This document shows, in pieces, positions 1 through 11,541 of a DNA stretch of 64,000 nt. The stretch is from Mesorhizobium erdmanii USDA 3471 (GTDB lineage: Bacteria; Pseudomonadota; Alphaproteobacteria; Rhizobiales; Rhizobiaceae), in assembly GCF_000472705.1 (NCBI RefSeq), contig NZ_AXAE01000016.1, forward strand, positions 124,001 to 188,000. The letters run 5' to 3'. How positions within the stretch are numbered: the first letter of the stretch is position 1; each line of letters opens with the position of its first letter. The position numbers and the translations under genes are program-made. The notes under the pieces were generated by a model that was not told the DNA's origin, searched no databases, and saw only the letters and a program-made list of their open reading frames with translations.

Positions 1-93
1 CAGCAACCCCCACAACAGATAAGCGCCCAGCGCCAGCAGGAAGCCGCGACGGGCCTTTGAATCTGCGTCCAGGGCAATTGCTTCGGTGACCAT
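1..93 (-). CDS. rarD: RarD-type EamA-family permease, N-terminal fragment
   Basis: Only the first 31 codons lie in the window; the gene runs off the left edge. The ATG is at position 93 on the minus strand. After a short polar N-terminus the translation enters a hydrophobic helix containing LALGAYLLWGLL, which matches the first membrane helix of RarD proteins of the drug/metabolite transporter superfamily. RarD is an inner-membrane protein whose substrate is not well settled. The gene lies 83 nt downstream of cimA on the same strand and may be the last gene of the cysS-cimA operon. The call rests on one short segment, so the family is likely but the full protein cannot be checked. Confidence 0.6.
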   Translation of the reverse strand, partial: MVTEAIALDADSKARRGFLLALGAYLLWGLL

Positions 94-176
94 GGGCCAA
101 CGCTATGGCGCAGTAAACTTGGCAAGACCATCGCAAAGTTCTGATGGATCAATGGACTTTCGCTGATGGTTCAACC

Positions 177-3215
<3,039 letters not shown>

Positions 3216-3219
<4 letters not shown>

Positions 3220-3707
3220 GGTCTTTCCTCAGGCGGCCATTGGTCGGTGTCGTGATCGGGATGCTGGTAGGAGACGAGATCGGCGAGATAGGCAGCCGAC
3301 GACATGTCGGCCATCGTATCCTCGCCCGGCAGGTCCGGAATGGTGTCGACATAGGGTAATTTCGCCTCGGTGCCCCATTGGATCAACGGCACGATTTCCG
3401 CCGGATTGTCGAATGCACCGATGGCCAGCCCCACCCCATCGGGCGCGGTGAAGGTGAGCGGCGTTCCGCAATTGGCGCAGAAACCACGATCGACATGGCT
3501 GGATGAGCGGAAATATTTCGGCTCGCCGCGCGTCCAGTCGAGCCTGGCGCCACGCACCGACACCAGCGGCGCATAGAACGCGCCAAATGCCTTCTGGCAC
3601 ATGCGGCAGTGGCAGACCGAAGCGTCGCCCAGCGTGCCCTCGACGCGGAAGCGCACCGCGCCGCACTGGCAGCCGCCTGTGTAGATCGGCCGATTGTCGA
3701 GGCTCAT
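3216..3707 (-). CDS. GFA-family zinc protein, copy 2
   Basis: 163 aa paralogue of the next gene. GGCQCGAVRF, VCHCRMC and CANCGTPL keep the full set of zinc-binding cysteines. Compared with copy 1 it has a few extra residues before the shared C-terminal QHPDHDTDQW segment. It starts 21 nt after the VOC gene and its stop overlaps the ATG of copy 1 (ATGA). Keeping two intact tandem copies suggests they have separated in substrate or form a heteromer; both ideas are inference. The family name refers to glutathione-formaldehyde chemistry, but no formaldehyde-oxidation gene is seen nearby. Confidence 0.85.
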
Positions 3708-3728
3708 GATTCCCTCCGATTCATAGGC

Positions 3729-4115
3729 TCACTCCGGATCATGGCAGACAGCCTCGACATTGTTGCCGTCGGGATCGAAGACGAAGGCGCCATAATAGTT
3801 AGGGTGATAGTGCGGGCGCAGGCCAGGCCCGCCATTGTCCTTGCCGCCGGCGGCAAGCGCCGCGGCATGAAAGGCATCGACCTCGCCACGGCTGCGCGCG
3901 GTGAAGGCGACGTGCTGATGATCTCTCGGTCTATCCTTGCCGGTGCTCAGCCAGAACACCGGCCTGTCGCGGCCATAACCGCCAACCTTGGCGCCGCCCG
4001 TATATTCCAGCGGCACCATGTAAAGCAGCGAAGCACCCAGCGGCGCCATCGCCTCATCGTAGAAAGCCTTCGAAGCCTCGAAATCGGCAACGGTGATGCC
4101 GAGATGGTCGATCAT
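3729..4115 (-). CDS. VOC-family (glyoxalase/bleomycin-resistance fold) protein
   Basis: 128 aa from the chosen start. [20 protein letters not shown] opens the first beta-alpha-beta-beta-beta module, and [15 protein letters not shown] closes the second with the conserved DPDGN and a metal-ligand Glu. VOC proteins are small metal-dependent dioxygenases, isomerases or lyases; the substrate cannot be told here. A further in-frame ATG lies five codons upstream (4130), but the ATG at 4115 has a GGGAGA Shine-Dalgarno sequence at a good distance and overlaps the cysS stop as ATGA, so it is preferred. Confidence 0.8.
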   Translation of the reverse strand: MIDHLGITVADFEASKAFYDEAMAPLGASLLYMVPLEYTGGAKVGGYGRDRPVFWLSTGKDRPRDHQHVAFTARSRGEVDAFHAAALAAGGKDNGGPGLRPHYHPNYYGAFVFDPDGNNVEAVCHDPE

Positions 4116-5548
4116 CTTTTTATCTCCCAAGTGGTGATTCGCCCTCCGGTGACCGGATCCTTGCCGTCCTTCAACTGTACACCTTGCGATAGGAGCTCGT
4201 CGCGGATGCGGTCGGCTTCGGCCCAGTTCTTCGCCGCGATGAGCGCGAGACGATTGGCGATTGCCTTCGCGACCTTGTCTTCATCCACTTCTGCCGAGGC
4301 GACATCGAAGCCGAGGAACAGCAGCGACGCCTTCAGTGCAGCAGCGGCTCGGTTACCGTCCGCGGCGTCGCCGGCCAACTGGGTCAGCACCTGGAAGGCC
4401 GCGTATGTCGCAAGATCATCCGATAACGCTTCCACGACCTCCACCGGCACCTGCCCTACCGCCGCCGGCGCCAGGTCCGCGGCGCGTTTCCATTTGCGCA
4501 ACGTGTTCTCCGCCTCCTCCAGCTTGCGCACGGAAAAGTCGATCGGCTCGCGGTAATGCGTCATCAGCATCGCCAGCCGCAGCACCTCGCCCGGCCAGCT
4601 GCGGCCGCCGAAGCTCTCGGTCTCCAGCAGTTCGTGGATCGAGTAGAAATTGCCGAGGCTCTTCGACATCTTCTGGCCCTCGACCTGCAAGAAGCCATTG
4701 TGCATCCAGACATTGGCCATGACTGAAGTGCCGTGGGCGCAGCGCGACTGGGCGATCTCGTTCTCGTGGTGCGGGAAGATCAGGTCGAGGCCGCCGCCAT
4801 GGATGTCGAACACCTCGCCGAGATAGGCCGCCGACATCGCCGAGCATTCGATGTGCCAGCCCGGCCGACCCCTACCCCAGGGGCTCTGCCAGCCCGGTTC
4901 TTCCGGCGAGGACAGCTTCCACAGCACGAAATCGCCAGGGTTTTTCTTGTGCGCGTCGACGGCAATACGGGCGCCGGCCTGCTGTTCGTCGAGGTTGCGT
5001 TTCGACAATTGCCCGTAGTCCGGCATCGACTCCGTATCGAACAGAACTTCGCCTGCCGCGACATAGGCATGGCCGCGTTTGATCAGGCTTTGAATCAAGG
5101 TGATCATGTCGGCCTTGCCGTCGGCGCGAGGCTCGACGAATTCGGTGGCGCGCGGCTCGACCGTCGGCTCCAGGCAGCCAAGCGTGGCGACATCCCTGTG
5201 GAACTGATCGGCCGTCTTTTCGGTCACGCGCCGGATCGCTTCGTTGAGCGACAGGTTTCCGGCCGATATCTCGCCACCGAAATCACGCAGCGCGCGCGCG
5301 TTGATCTTGTCGTCGACGTCGGTGATGTTGCGCACATAGGTGACGTGCGTCTCACCATAGAGATGGCGCAGCAGGCGGAACAATACGTCGAAGACGATCA
5401 CCGGCCTGGCATTGCCGATATGGGCGAAGTCGTAGACGGTCGGGCCGCAGACATACATGCGCACATTGCACGCATCGATCGGAACGAAATCCGCCTTCGT
5501 GCGTGTCAGCGTGTTGTAGAGGCGCAAGCCCTGCGATGCGTCTGACAT
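4112..5548 (-). CDS. cysS: Cysteinyl-tRNA synthetase
   Basis: 478 aa class I aminoacyl-tRNA synthetase that charges tRNA-Cys in the cytoplasm. [13 protein letters not shown] holds zinc ligand Cys34 and the HIGH-like box HIGN (43-46). WHIECSAMS and [11 protein letters not shown] supply the remaining zinc ligands, and [10 protein letters not shown] carries KMSKS (293-297). The frame is open for 21 codons upstream, but the ATG at 5548 begins the standard N-terminus ([16 protein letters not shown]) and lies just after the palindromic repeat at 5581-5627. It is the first gene of the operon running down to cimA. Function is certain. Confidence 0.98.
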   Translation of the reverse strand: MSDASQGLRLYNTLTRTKADFVPIDACNVRMYVCGPTVYDFAHIGNARPVIVFDVLFRLLRHLYGETHVTYVRNITDVDDKINARALRDFGGEISAGNLSLNEAIRRVTEKTADQFHRDVATLGCLEPTVEPRATEFVEPRADGKADMITLIQSLIKRGHAYVAAGEVLFDTESMPDYGQLSKRNLDEQQAGARIAVDAHKKNPGDFVLWKLSSPEEPGWQSPWGRGRPGWHIECSAMSAAYLGEVFDIHGGGLDLIFPHHENEIAQSRCAHGTSVMANVWMHNGFLQVEGQKMSKSLGNFYSIHELLETESFGGRSWPGEVLRLAMLMTHYREPIDFSVRKLEEAENTLRKWKRAADLAPAAVGQVPVEVVEALSDDLATYAAFQVLTQLAGDAADGNRAAAALKASLLFLGFDVASAEVDEDKVAKAIANRLALIAAKNWAEADRIRDELLSQGVQLKDGKDPVTGGRITTWEIKR

Positions 5549-5580
5549 TCCATGCCTTCCCGGTTCAGAACTTTGGTTGG

Positions 5581-5627
5581 AGCATGATCTTATCCGAAAA
5601 CCGGTTTCCACTTTTCGGGATCATGCT
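5581..5627 (-). repeat. Rhizobiales-type palindromic repeat, copy A
   Basis: A 47-bp nested palindrome. The outer arms AGCATGATC / GATCATGCT are perfect, the inner arms CCGAAAA / TTTTCGG are perfect, and AAACCGGTTT is at the centre. It lies 33 nt upstream of the cysS start in the transcribed direction. Related copies are at 32348-32394, 39704-39750 and 52789-52836. It resembles the short interspersed palindromes known from rhizobial genomes; the RNA would fold into a long hairpin. Confidence 0.85.
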
Positions 5628-6015
5628 TTTAGGATGGAGCCAGCCGCGCGCAGAGGCGCAATCAGACTCCAGCCTGCTGGCCGGGGCGTTTGTCCAATCT
5701 GGGGAAAGATGAGGCGAAAACGTCCGGACCAGCGCGAGGCTAGCCAATAATGCAAATGCCACAAATGGCGAAAGACGTTTTCATGGGCGGCTTTATCGCC
5801 TCGGTCAGTGTTGCCGTCAAGTCGCTACTGCCAGGAAAAACGTCGCCGAGACTGGCGAACACGTCGCTCGATCACACGGAATCAGGCAGTGAAACATTTT
5901 ATTAAACATGTCGGCACAGTCATGAAACATTCGCCGGCTAGATCACCAAGCGTCACGATTTGGTCGGATTCGACGGTCAAACGCGAACACGAAAACGTTA
6001 CCTGGGAAGAGAAAC
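5628..6015. other. Intergenic region between cysS and a 51-aa gene
   Basis: No gene is supported here. A minus-strand frame at 5565-5762 translates straight through repeat A and is probably not real. The right half becomes more AT-rich and contains two near-identical words, GTGAAACATT and ATGAAACATT, about 35 bases apart. It probably holds the promoters for cysS to the left and the small gene at 6016 to the right. Confidence 0.5.
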
Positions 6016-6171
6016 ATGTCTCGAAGCAAGCAAGACGCCACCCGCGCCAAGCAACCGGCGCTGGCAAGCCATTATCGTGCGATCGGGCCGGCCGCGATCG
6101 TCGCCGCCCTTCTTCACACCGCGAAGAAGAAGAAGCCGGCGCCGAAGATCGTATCGCCCCGCGCCGCCTGA
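6016..6171 (+). CDS. Small basic protein of unknown function, 51 aa
   Basis: ATG at 6016 is preceded by GGGAAGAG at Shine-Dalgarno distance. The protein starts MSRSKQDATRAK, has a short hydrophobic stretch (AIGPAAIVAALLH, residues 22-34), a run of four lysines (37-40), and ends KIVSPRAA. A GC-rich hairpin (CCGGCGC / GCGCCGG, 6184-6202) follows the stop. The clear ribosome site, sensible composition and trailing hairpin support a real gene. No family is recognised; a small membrane-anchored or nucleic-acid-binding peptide is possible but unproven. Confidence 0.6.
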   Translation: MSRSKQDATRAKQPALASHYRAIGPAAIVAALLHTAKKKKPAPKIVSPRAA

Positions 6172-6242
6172 AGCGATGCGCGGCCGGCGCGAAAGGCGCC
6201 GGGCATGAGGCGCTCATATGCGCCTCCAGATAACAGCTTCAG

Positions 6243-7004
6243 CTAGAACAACGTCATCTGACTGTCGTCGGCGCCAAGCTTGTGGCGCTTGGCCTTCTCG
6301 GGCTCCGGCCCGATCTCCCCTCTCAGCTGAATCTCCGGGCCGGTGTTGGCGACCTTGTTGACGAGGTCGGATACGGGGATCGCCTCGAAGAAATCGAGCT
6401 GCGCCGGCCGCAGCAGGTCGGCGATATCGCGCGGCTCCAGCGTGCGGCAATCCAGCCAACGGGCGAAATCCCTGGGATCGATGACCACCGGCATCCGATC
6501 GTGGATGTGGGCGACGTCGGCATTGGCGTTGACCGTCAGGATGGCGCCGGTGTCCATTTCCGATCCGCCCGGCTCGGCATAGGTCTCGATCAGGCCGGCA
6601 AAGGCGACGAGGCCGCCATGCCGGGGCCGTATCCAGTAAGGCTGCCCCTTCTTGCCCCCGCTCTGCCGCCACTCGTAAAAACCCGAAGCCGGCACCAAAG
6701 CGCGGCGATGGCGCATGGCGGCCTTGAACGAGGCCTTTTCGATTGCCCCTTCCGAGCGTGCATTGATCAGCAGCGGAAACTCCCTGGTGTCCTTGACCCA
6801 GGCGGGAATGAGCCCCCAGCGCACCAGCATGGATTGCCGGTCCGGCAAATTGGAGCCCGGCGCCCGCGGAGCGGCGCTGGTCGCCACCAGCACCGGCTGC
6901 GTCGGCGCGATGTTGTAGCGCGCCGGAAATTCCTCCAGCTCGGCCAAGCCGAGAAAGGCAGCGGTCTGATCCGGCGGCGCGGTCAAGGCAAAACGTCCGC
7001 ACAT
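6243..7004 (-). CDS. SOS response-associated peptidase (SRAP, YedK/HMCES)
   Basis: 253 aa. SRAP proteins crosslink through Cys2 to abasic sites in single-stranded DNA and shield them from nucleases. The start at 7004 gives MCGRFAL, putting Cys2 at the mature N-terminus after Met removal. ARYNIAPTQPVLV carries the catalytic Asn, ASGFYEWR the Glu and HDRMPVVI the conserved His. The open frame extends 49 codons further upstream, but only the internal ATG gives the required Cys2. The gene is divergent from the Nudix gene at 7130. An SOS box was not recognised upstream. Confidence 0.9.
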   Translation of the reverse strand: MCGRFALTAPPDQTAAFLGLAELEEFPARYNIAPTQPVLVATSAAPRAPGSNLPDRQSMLVRWGLIPAWVKDTREFPLLINARSEGAIEKASFKAAMRHRRALVPASGFYEWRQSGGKKGQPYWIRPRHGGLVAFAGLIETYAEPGGSEMDTGAILTVNANADVAHIHDRMPVVIDPRDFARWLDCRTLEPRDIADLLRPAQLDFFEAIPVSDLVNKVANTGPEIQLRGEIGPEPEKAKRHKLGADDSQMTLF

Positions 7005-7129
7005 GGTCGATGGGTGCCCTTCGAATGGTATGGAATGAAGGTGGCGATGGAACCGGCGTTGCGCAACCGCTAAAGCTTCCTCATGCTGGGCGGTCCACAA
7101 CAGACCTGCCATCGAGCCCGATCGAAGCC

Positions 7130-7555
7130 ATGAACGAACAGCGCAAGACACTTCCGGCCGTTTCGGTGGCCGTCGTGCGTGGTGACACCGTACTGCTGGT
7201 CAAGCGAGCACGGCAGCCCTCGCGGGGGCTTTATGCCTTTCCGGGAGGCAAGGTCGAGGCCGGCGAGACGCTGGAGGATGCCGCGAAGCGTGAACTGCAG
7301 GAAGAGACCGGTTTGCATGCCACCGGATTTCGCCCGCTTCGGGAAATCCATATCGACGGCAGGGACGACAGCCACCCGGTCGATTACCGCCTGACAGTCT
7401 TCGGGGCGGCCTATGCCGGCGGCGAGGCCGTGGCCAGCGACGATGCCGAGACAGCCGCATTCTACACGCTGCGTGAGATGGCGACCCTGCCGCTTGCCGG
7501 TTCGGTGTTCGCTGTGGCGGAAGATCTGCTTGGCCGGCCTGCTGGTTCCCCCTGA
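7130..7555 (+). CDS. Nudix hydrolase
   Basis: 141 aa. The Nudix box is complete: GGKVEAGETLEDAAKRELQE continues directly into ETG, with the RELQEE core that binds Mg2+. These enzymes cleave nucleoside diphosphates linked to another moiety; the exact substrate (NTP sanitising, ADP-ribose or other) cannot be read from the sequence. The start at 7130 gives MNEQRKTLPAVSVAVVRGD, a typical first strand. It is divergent from the SRAP gene, and both could act in nucleotide or DNA damage control, which is only a guess from position. Confidence 0.85.
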   Translation: MNEQRKTLPAVSVAVVRGDTVLLVKRARQPSRGLYAFPGGKVEAGETLEDAAKRELQEETGLHATGFRPLREIHIDGRDDSHPVDYRLTVFGAAYAGGEAVASDDAETAAFYTLREMATLPLAGSVFAVAEDLLGRPAGSP

Positions 7556-7627
7556 AGCCGCCGAATTTCTCCAACCGCCGCGCCGCAAACGCCTTGCAGG
7601 CGACAAATTGTTTGGCCACATAGGCTC

Positions 7628-8005
7628 ATGAGCCGCCCTCCGTTTCTTGTCGCCTTGTGCCTTGCCGTCAGTATGGCTGTGGCAACACAGCCTGCGTTCA
7701 GTGCCGAGTCGCCGTTCGAGCCGGGGCTGATGCGGCTGGCGGAGGTTCTGGGGTCGCTGCATTTCCTACGCAATCTGTGCGGGGAGAAGGGCGACCAGTG
7801 GCGTGGCGAAATGGAAAAACTGCTCGATTCGGAGAATCCGGACCCGGAGCGACGCGCCCGCTTCATCGCCAGCTTCAATCGCGGCTATCGTTCCTTCGGC
7901 GGCACCTATACCCAGTGCACCGCTTCGGCCACCGAAGCCATCAGCCGTTACATGAAGGAAGGCGAGACGCTGTCGCGCGATATCGCGTCGCGCTACGGAA
8001 ACTAG
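7628..8005 (+). CDS. TIGR02301-like secreted protein
   Basis: 125 aa with an N-terminal signal peptide (hydrophobic FLVALCLAVSMAVATQPAF, likely cut after FSA) and a mature helical domain. FLRNLCGEKGDQWR and FNRGYRSFGGTYTQCT carry the two conserved cysteines, probably disulfide-bonded in the periplasm. The layout and motifs match the TIGR02301 family of alphaproteobacteria, which has no known function. It follows the Nudix gene by 72 nt on the same strand. Confidence 0.7.
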   Translation: MSRPPFLVALCLAVSMAVATQPAFSAESPFEPGLMRLAEVLGSLHFLRNLCGEKGDQWRGEMEKLLDSENPDPERRARFIASFNRGYRSFGGTYTQCTASATEAISRYMKEGETLSRDIASRYGN

Positions 8006-8355
8006 CCTCCATCAACAGATATTCGCGCTCACGCCTGCGACGACGGGCTTATCAAGCTTGTCTCGGTCCCTGACTTGGTGCAATCCTGATGTTGCACTTC
8101 TGCAACAGTGTTAATCAAACGTTACCGCACGAATGCGGAATTAACTCAAACTGAAGGTTTTCACCCCGCAGGCCGGCCTAATCGGCTAAGTTTGTTCCGG
8201 GTTGAAACGCAGCTTCGCCAGACATAGCCGCCTGCTGTAAAAGACGATCAAAAAAATGTCGTATTTACAGATACTTACTTGAGGCTGCGTGTAACGGAAC
8301 AGATCAAGCCTGATCCACACTGATGGGTTGCCGCTTGAAAGGGTGGACATCGCTT
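8006..8355. other. Intergenic region with a small hairpin
   Basis: No gene is visible. A perfect stem TGTTGCA / TGCAACA with a CTTC loop lies at 8090-8107 and is not followed by a T run, so it is a weak terminator candidate. The stretch from 8235 to 8300 is AT-rich and is the likely promoter area for the following gene. Confidence 0.5.
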
Positions 8356-8613
8356 ATGGAACATGGTGTCAACGACATCGACGCGCTGGTCAGGGAAGAA
8401 AAACGCCTGACGGCGGTGGAGAGCCACAGCGAAGCCTGGGCGGAAGGCCTTTCGGCCGGCATCGAGCCCGAGATCATTGCCGAAGCGGCGCTTGAGACCG
8501 CATTCGGCGAAATGCTGCGCGCCAACGGCGAGACATCGGCCCTTGCCCTGCTCGACCGCATGCGTGAAAAGGTGATTGCTGGTGCCTTCGAACCCGAGCG
8601 GCTGCGGCACTGA
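8356..8613 (+). CDS. Small acidic helical protein of unknown function
   Basis: 85 aa. The ATG at 8356 is preceded by GGGTGG about ten bases upstream; an in-frame ATG at 8323 has no ribosome site. The sequence is predicted from composition to be almost all helix and acidic, with a segment LETAFGEMLRANGETSALAL and a C-terminal EPERLRH. No signal peptide or membrane segment is seen. No family is recognised. It may be conserved only among close relatives; position gives no clear functional hint. Confidence 0.6.
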   Translation: MEHGVNDIDALVREEKRLTAVESHSEAWAEGLSAGIEPEIIAEAALETAFGEMLRANGETSALALLDRMREKVIAGAFEPERLRH

Positions 8614-8682
8614 ACCGACATTGGTTCTTTGACGATCGAGTGCCGTTTGGGCATCATGCCCGGAGCCAAGGAGATACGGGCA

Positions 8683-9471
8683 GTGAATTTTCCGATGTCA
8701 GGCCAACCGAAGGGCCTGGTCCTCTACATCCGCCTCGCCGCTTGCTGTGCCGCGATTGCCTTTGTGACGTGCCTGGCAAGCAGCCCGGCCTATGCACTGA
8801 GCGAGATCAAGCGCGAAGAGCTCCCCTCGCCTGTCACACCGTCAACGGATGACGACGTTTCGCCCGGGGGCGCGATTCCCATGCCTGACCCGGTGGGAAC
8901 GCCGCCATCGACCGGCCAGCAGCCGGCTGCTCCGGACGCGGCGGAGCCCAACATTCCATCGGATGGCGGCAGCAACAGGCCGCGTGTCGATCCCGAAGCG
9001 CCGTTGCCGGAAGTCGTCTACGACCTCGGCAAGCTGCCCGAGCCCGTGCGGCGCATGCATGATTTGATCATCGAAGCCTGCAAGAGCGGCGACATTGAAA
9101 AGCTCCGGCCGTTGATCGGCAAGGGCGACAGCATGACCCAGCTGTCATTGGCCGACATCGATGGCGACGCCATTACCTTTCTCAAAGGGCTATCCGGAGA
9201 TCCTGACGGCCAGGAAATCCTGGCCATCCTGGAGGAAGTGCTCAGTGCCGGCTATGTCCATGTCGACGCGGGAACGCCCCAGGAACTCTATGTCTGGCCG
9301 TATTTCTTCTCACTTCCGCTGGACAAGCTCGACGCCAGGCAACGGGTCGAGCTGTTCAAGATCGTCACCGCAGGCGATTTCGACGACATGAAGCAGTTCG
9401 GCGCCTACATCTTCTATCGCGTCGGCATTACGCCCGCCGGGGAGTGGACATTTTTCGTCGCTGGGGATTGA
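8683..9471 (+). CDS. Secreted protein of unknown function with Pro-rich linker
   Basis: 262 aa from a GTG start at 8683, chosen because AAGGAG lies nine bases upstream; an ATG at 8695 is the alternative. The N-terminus has a signal peptide (hydrophobic core ending SSPAYA). Residues ~45-110 are rich in Pro, Asp and Gly and probably a flexible linker. The C-terminal ~150 residues, from VVYDLGKLPEPVRRMHDLI, look like a compact folded domain ending GITPAGEWTFFVAGD. I do not recognise a named family. A periplasmic or surface protein is the most that can be said. Confidence 0.7.
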   Translation: MNFPMSGQPKGLVLYIRLAACCAAIAFVTCLASSPAYALSEIKREELPSPVTPSTDDDVSPGGAIPMPDPVGTPPSTGQQPAAPDAAEPNIPSDGGSNRPRVDPEAPLPEVVYDLGKLPEPVRRMHDLIIEACKSGDIEKLRPLIGKGDSMTQLSLADIDGDAITFLKGLSGDPDGQEILAILEEVLSAGYVHVDAGTPQELYVWPYFFSLPLDKLDARQRVELFKIVTAGDFDDMKQFGAYIFYRVGITPAGEWTFFVAGD

Positions 9472-9505
9472 GCGGCCCTGCGGACGGGGAGCATCGCCTT
9501 CCTGT

Positions 9506-9883
9506 TTATTTACAAGTATATTCCCACGTGAAGTACTGTGGATGCTCTGCATCGGGATCCTCATCCTGCTCCGGATCCCTGCTTATTGTTATGCCTCCTA
9601 ATGCACTAACGCCATTTTGGCAGTTACCCTTGATCAATCCTGCAACCATTCCAAAAACTTGCAAATGGCGATCCCGGAATGACATCGTCGCCAACGGTCC
9701 ATCATATTTTTTTCTGTCGTGAATGACTTCTATGCGCCTGTTATTCGAACCCAGATCGACGACGGGGTAGCTGAAATGTGATCCACTCAATTCAGACACG
9801 CCTTGCGTCAGGGTATCCAGTGCATTTGCTGAAATTGTCGTCATACCCACAATGAATAGGGTAGCGAATGTATGTTTGATCAT
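9506..9883 (-). CDS. Small secreted protein of unknown function
   Basis: 125 aa. ATG at 9883 follows a strong GGGAGGA ribosome site. The signal peptide reads MIKHTFATLFIVGMTTISANA. The mature part has two cysteines (GNCQNG and the C-terminal YTCK), which could form one disulfide. The gene and its flanks are visibly more AT-rich than the neighbours, which may point to recent acquisition. No family is recognised. Confidence 0.65.
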   Translation of the reverse strand: MIKHTFATLFIVGMTTISANALDTLTQGVSELSGSHFSYPVVDLGSNNRRIEVIHDRKKYDGPLATMSFRDRHLQVFGMVAGLIKGNCQNGVSALGGITISRDPEQDEDPDAEHPQYFTWEYTCK

Positions 9884-10134
9884 GATTCCTCCCAAAGACG
9901 ATAACTAGAAATTGTCTCGGTGGTTTACTTGCCGACCAATTAAAACAAAACCCTGAAACGACTTTCAGTCAAAATTGCGTCCGAGCAAGACAGCATGCGG
10001 CTTGAAAAAATTGAAGCCGCATAGATCAGAGCCGCATAATGACCAGTAATGACGGACTGGGGCTTGTGCCCCATCCGGTCAGGACTGCGGTAGATCCAAG
10101 GGGATGCGGAAAGCGCGGCTTGTTATTAGGTCGC

Positions 10135-11466
10135 CTATCCCGGAAGTGCCTCGGAAAACTCCACCGCCCTGCCTTGCCCAGGCGTGACGATCTCGCCGTC
10201 CCACATGATGCGGCGGCCGCGAACGACGGTGCCGACCGGCCAGCCGGTCACTTCCTTGCCATGATAAGGCGTCCAACCCGCCTTCGAGCCGGCCTGTGCA
10301 TTGGTGATGGTCTCGCGTCGCTTCATGTCGACAATGGTGAAATCGGCATCGTAACCGGCGGCGATGCGTCCTTTTCTGGCCATGCCGAAAATGCGCTGCG
10401 GGCCGTGGCTGGACAGGTCGACGAAACGCTGCAGGGTCAGCCGACCGGCATTGACGTGGTCAAGCATGATCGGCACCAGTGTCTGCACACCGGTCATGCC
10501 CGAAGGCGAAGCCGGATACGGTTTTGCCTTTTCGGCCAGCGTGTGTGGTGCATGATCGGAGCCGAGCACGTCGACGATGCCCTGCGCGATGCCATGCCAG
10601 ACGCCGTCGCGGTGGCGCGAGGCACGCACTGGCGGGTTCATTTGGATAAGCGTGCCGAGCCTGGGATAGTCCTCGGCGCTCAGCGTCAGATGGTGCGGCG
10701 TCGCCTCGCAGGTCGCCACATCCTTGTGCTGTTCTAGGAACAAGATCTCCTCGGCGGTCGAGATGTGCAGGACGTGGATGCGGGCGCGGGTCTGCCGCGC
10801 GATACGCACCAGCCGCTCGGTGCAGCGCAAGGCGGCGATCTCGTCGCGCCAGACCGGATGTGATGACGGATCGCCCTCGATGCGCTCGCCAAGGCGCTCA
10901 CGCAACCTGAATTCATCCTCGGAATGGAACGCGGCACGACGGCGTGTGTTGCGCAGGATCGAGGCGACGCCTTCGTCATCCTCGACCAACAGGTCACCAG
11001 TGGACGATCCCATGAAGACCTTTATTCCCGCCGCGCCCGGCAACCGCTCGAGCTCACCGACGTCCCTGGCGTTGTCACGAGTACCGCCGACCCAAAACGC
11101 GAAGTCGCAATGCATGCGGCCGCTACCGCGCCGGACCTTGTCGGCAAGCGTTGCCTCGCTGGTGGTCAACGGGTTGGTATTGGGCATCTCGAACACCGCG
11201 GTGACACCGCCAAGCACCGCAGCCCGCGAGCCCGTTTCCAGATCTTCCTTGTGCTCCAGTCCCGGCTCGCGAAAATGCACCTGGCTGTCGACGACGCCAG
11301 GCAGGAGGTGCAGGCCGCGGCAGTCGATCGTCTCGCCGGCCGAGGCCTGGCGGAGATCGCCTATCGCGGCGATGCGCCCATTCTTCACGCCAATGTCCCG
11401 CGCCCCCTCACCGTCATGGTTGACCACTGTGCCGCCTGTCAGGATGAGGTCGTAGGTCATGGTCAT
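10135..11466 (-). CDS. pyrC: Dihydroorotase-like amidohydrolase with a variant metal motif
   Basis: 443 aa, amidohydrolase superfamily. Dihydroorotase closes carbamoyl-aspartate to dihydroorotate in pyrimidine synthesis. Visible elements: VDSQVHFREPG (60-70), Lys149 in GIKVFMGSS as the likely carboxylated bridge, His181 in AFHSEDE, His234 in HVLHIST and Asp304 in LGSDHAPH. In most class I enzymes the first element is HxH; here it is Gln62-Val-His64. Some annotated dihydroorotases (type IIb-like) carry the same QVHFREPG form, so this may be a lineage feature. Two ATGs six bases apart (11466, 11460) could each be the start. It stands alone, away from pyrB, and an alternative cyclic-amide substrate is possible. 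Confidence 0.75.
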   Translation of the reverse strand: MTMTYDLILTGGTVVNHDGEGARDIGVKNGRIAAIGDLRQASAGETIDCRGLHLLPGVVDSQVHFREPGLEHKEDLETGSRAAVLGGVTAVFEMPNTNPLTTSEATLADKVRRGSGRMHCDFAFWVGGTRDNARDVGELERLPGAAGIKVFMGSSTGDLLVEDDEGVASILRNTRRRAAFHSEDEFRLRERLGERIEGDPSSHPVWRDEIAALRCTERLVRIARQTRARIHVLHISTAEEILFLEQHKDVATCEATPHHLTLSAEDYPRLGTLIQMNPPVRASRHRDGVWHGIAQGIVDVLGSDHAPHTLAEKAKPYPASPSGMTGVQTLVPIMLDHVNAGRLTLQRFVDLSSHGPQRIFGMARKGRIAAGYDADFTIVDMKRRETITNAQAGSKAGWTPYHGKEVTGWPVGTVVRGRRIMWDGEIVTPGQGRAVEFSEALPG

Positions 11467-11541
11467 GCTCTCTTGCGGGGGGAGTGTCAGCGGCTTACGT
11501 AATGGCCAACCGTTTTGCAAGATCAGGCTTTTATCCGCCCC

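Noticed and set aside
5565..5762. A 65-codon minus-strand frame with a hydrophobic start upstream of cysS
   Set aside because: Its second half is just the translated palindromic repeat ([16 protein letters not shown]), a common cause of false gene calls, and it has no good ribosome site.
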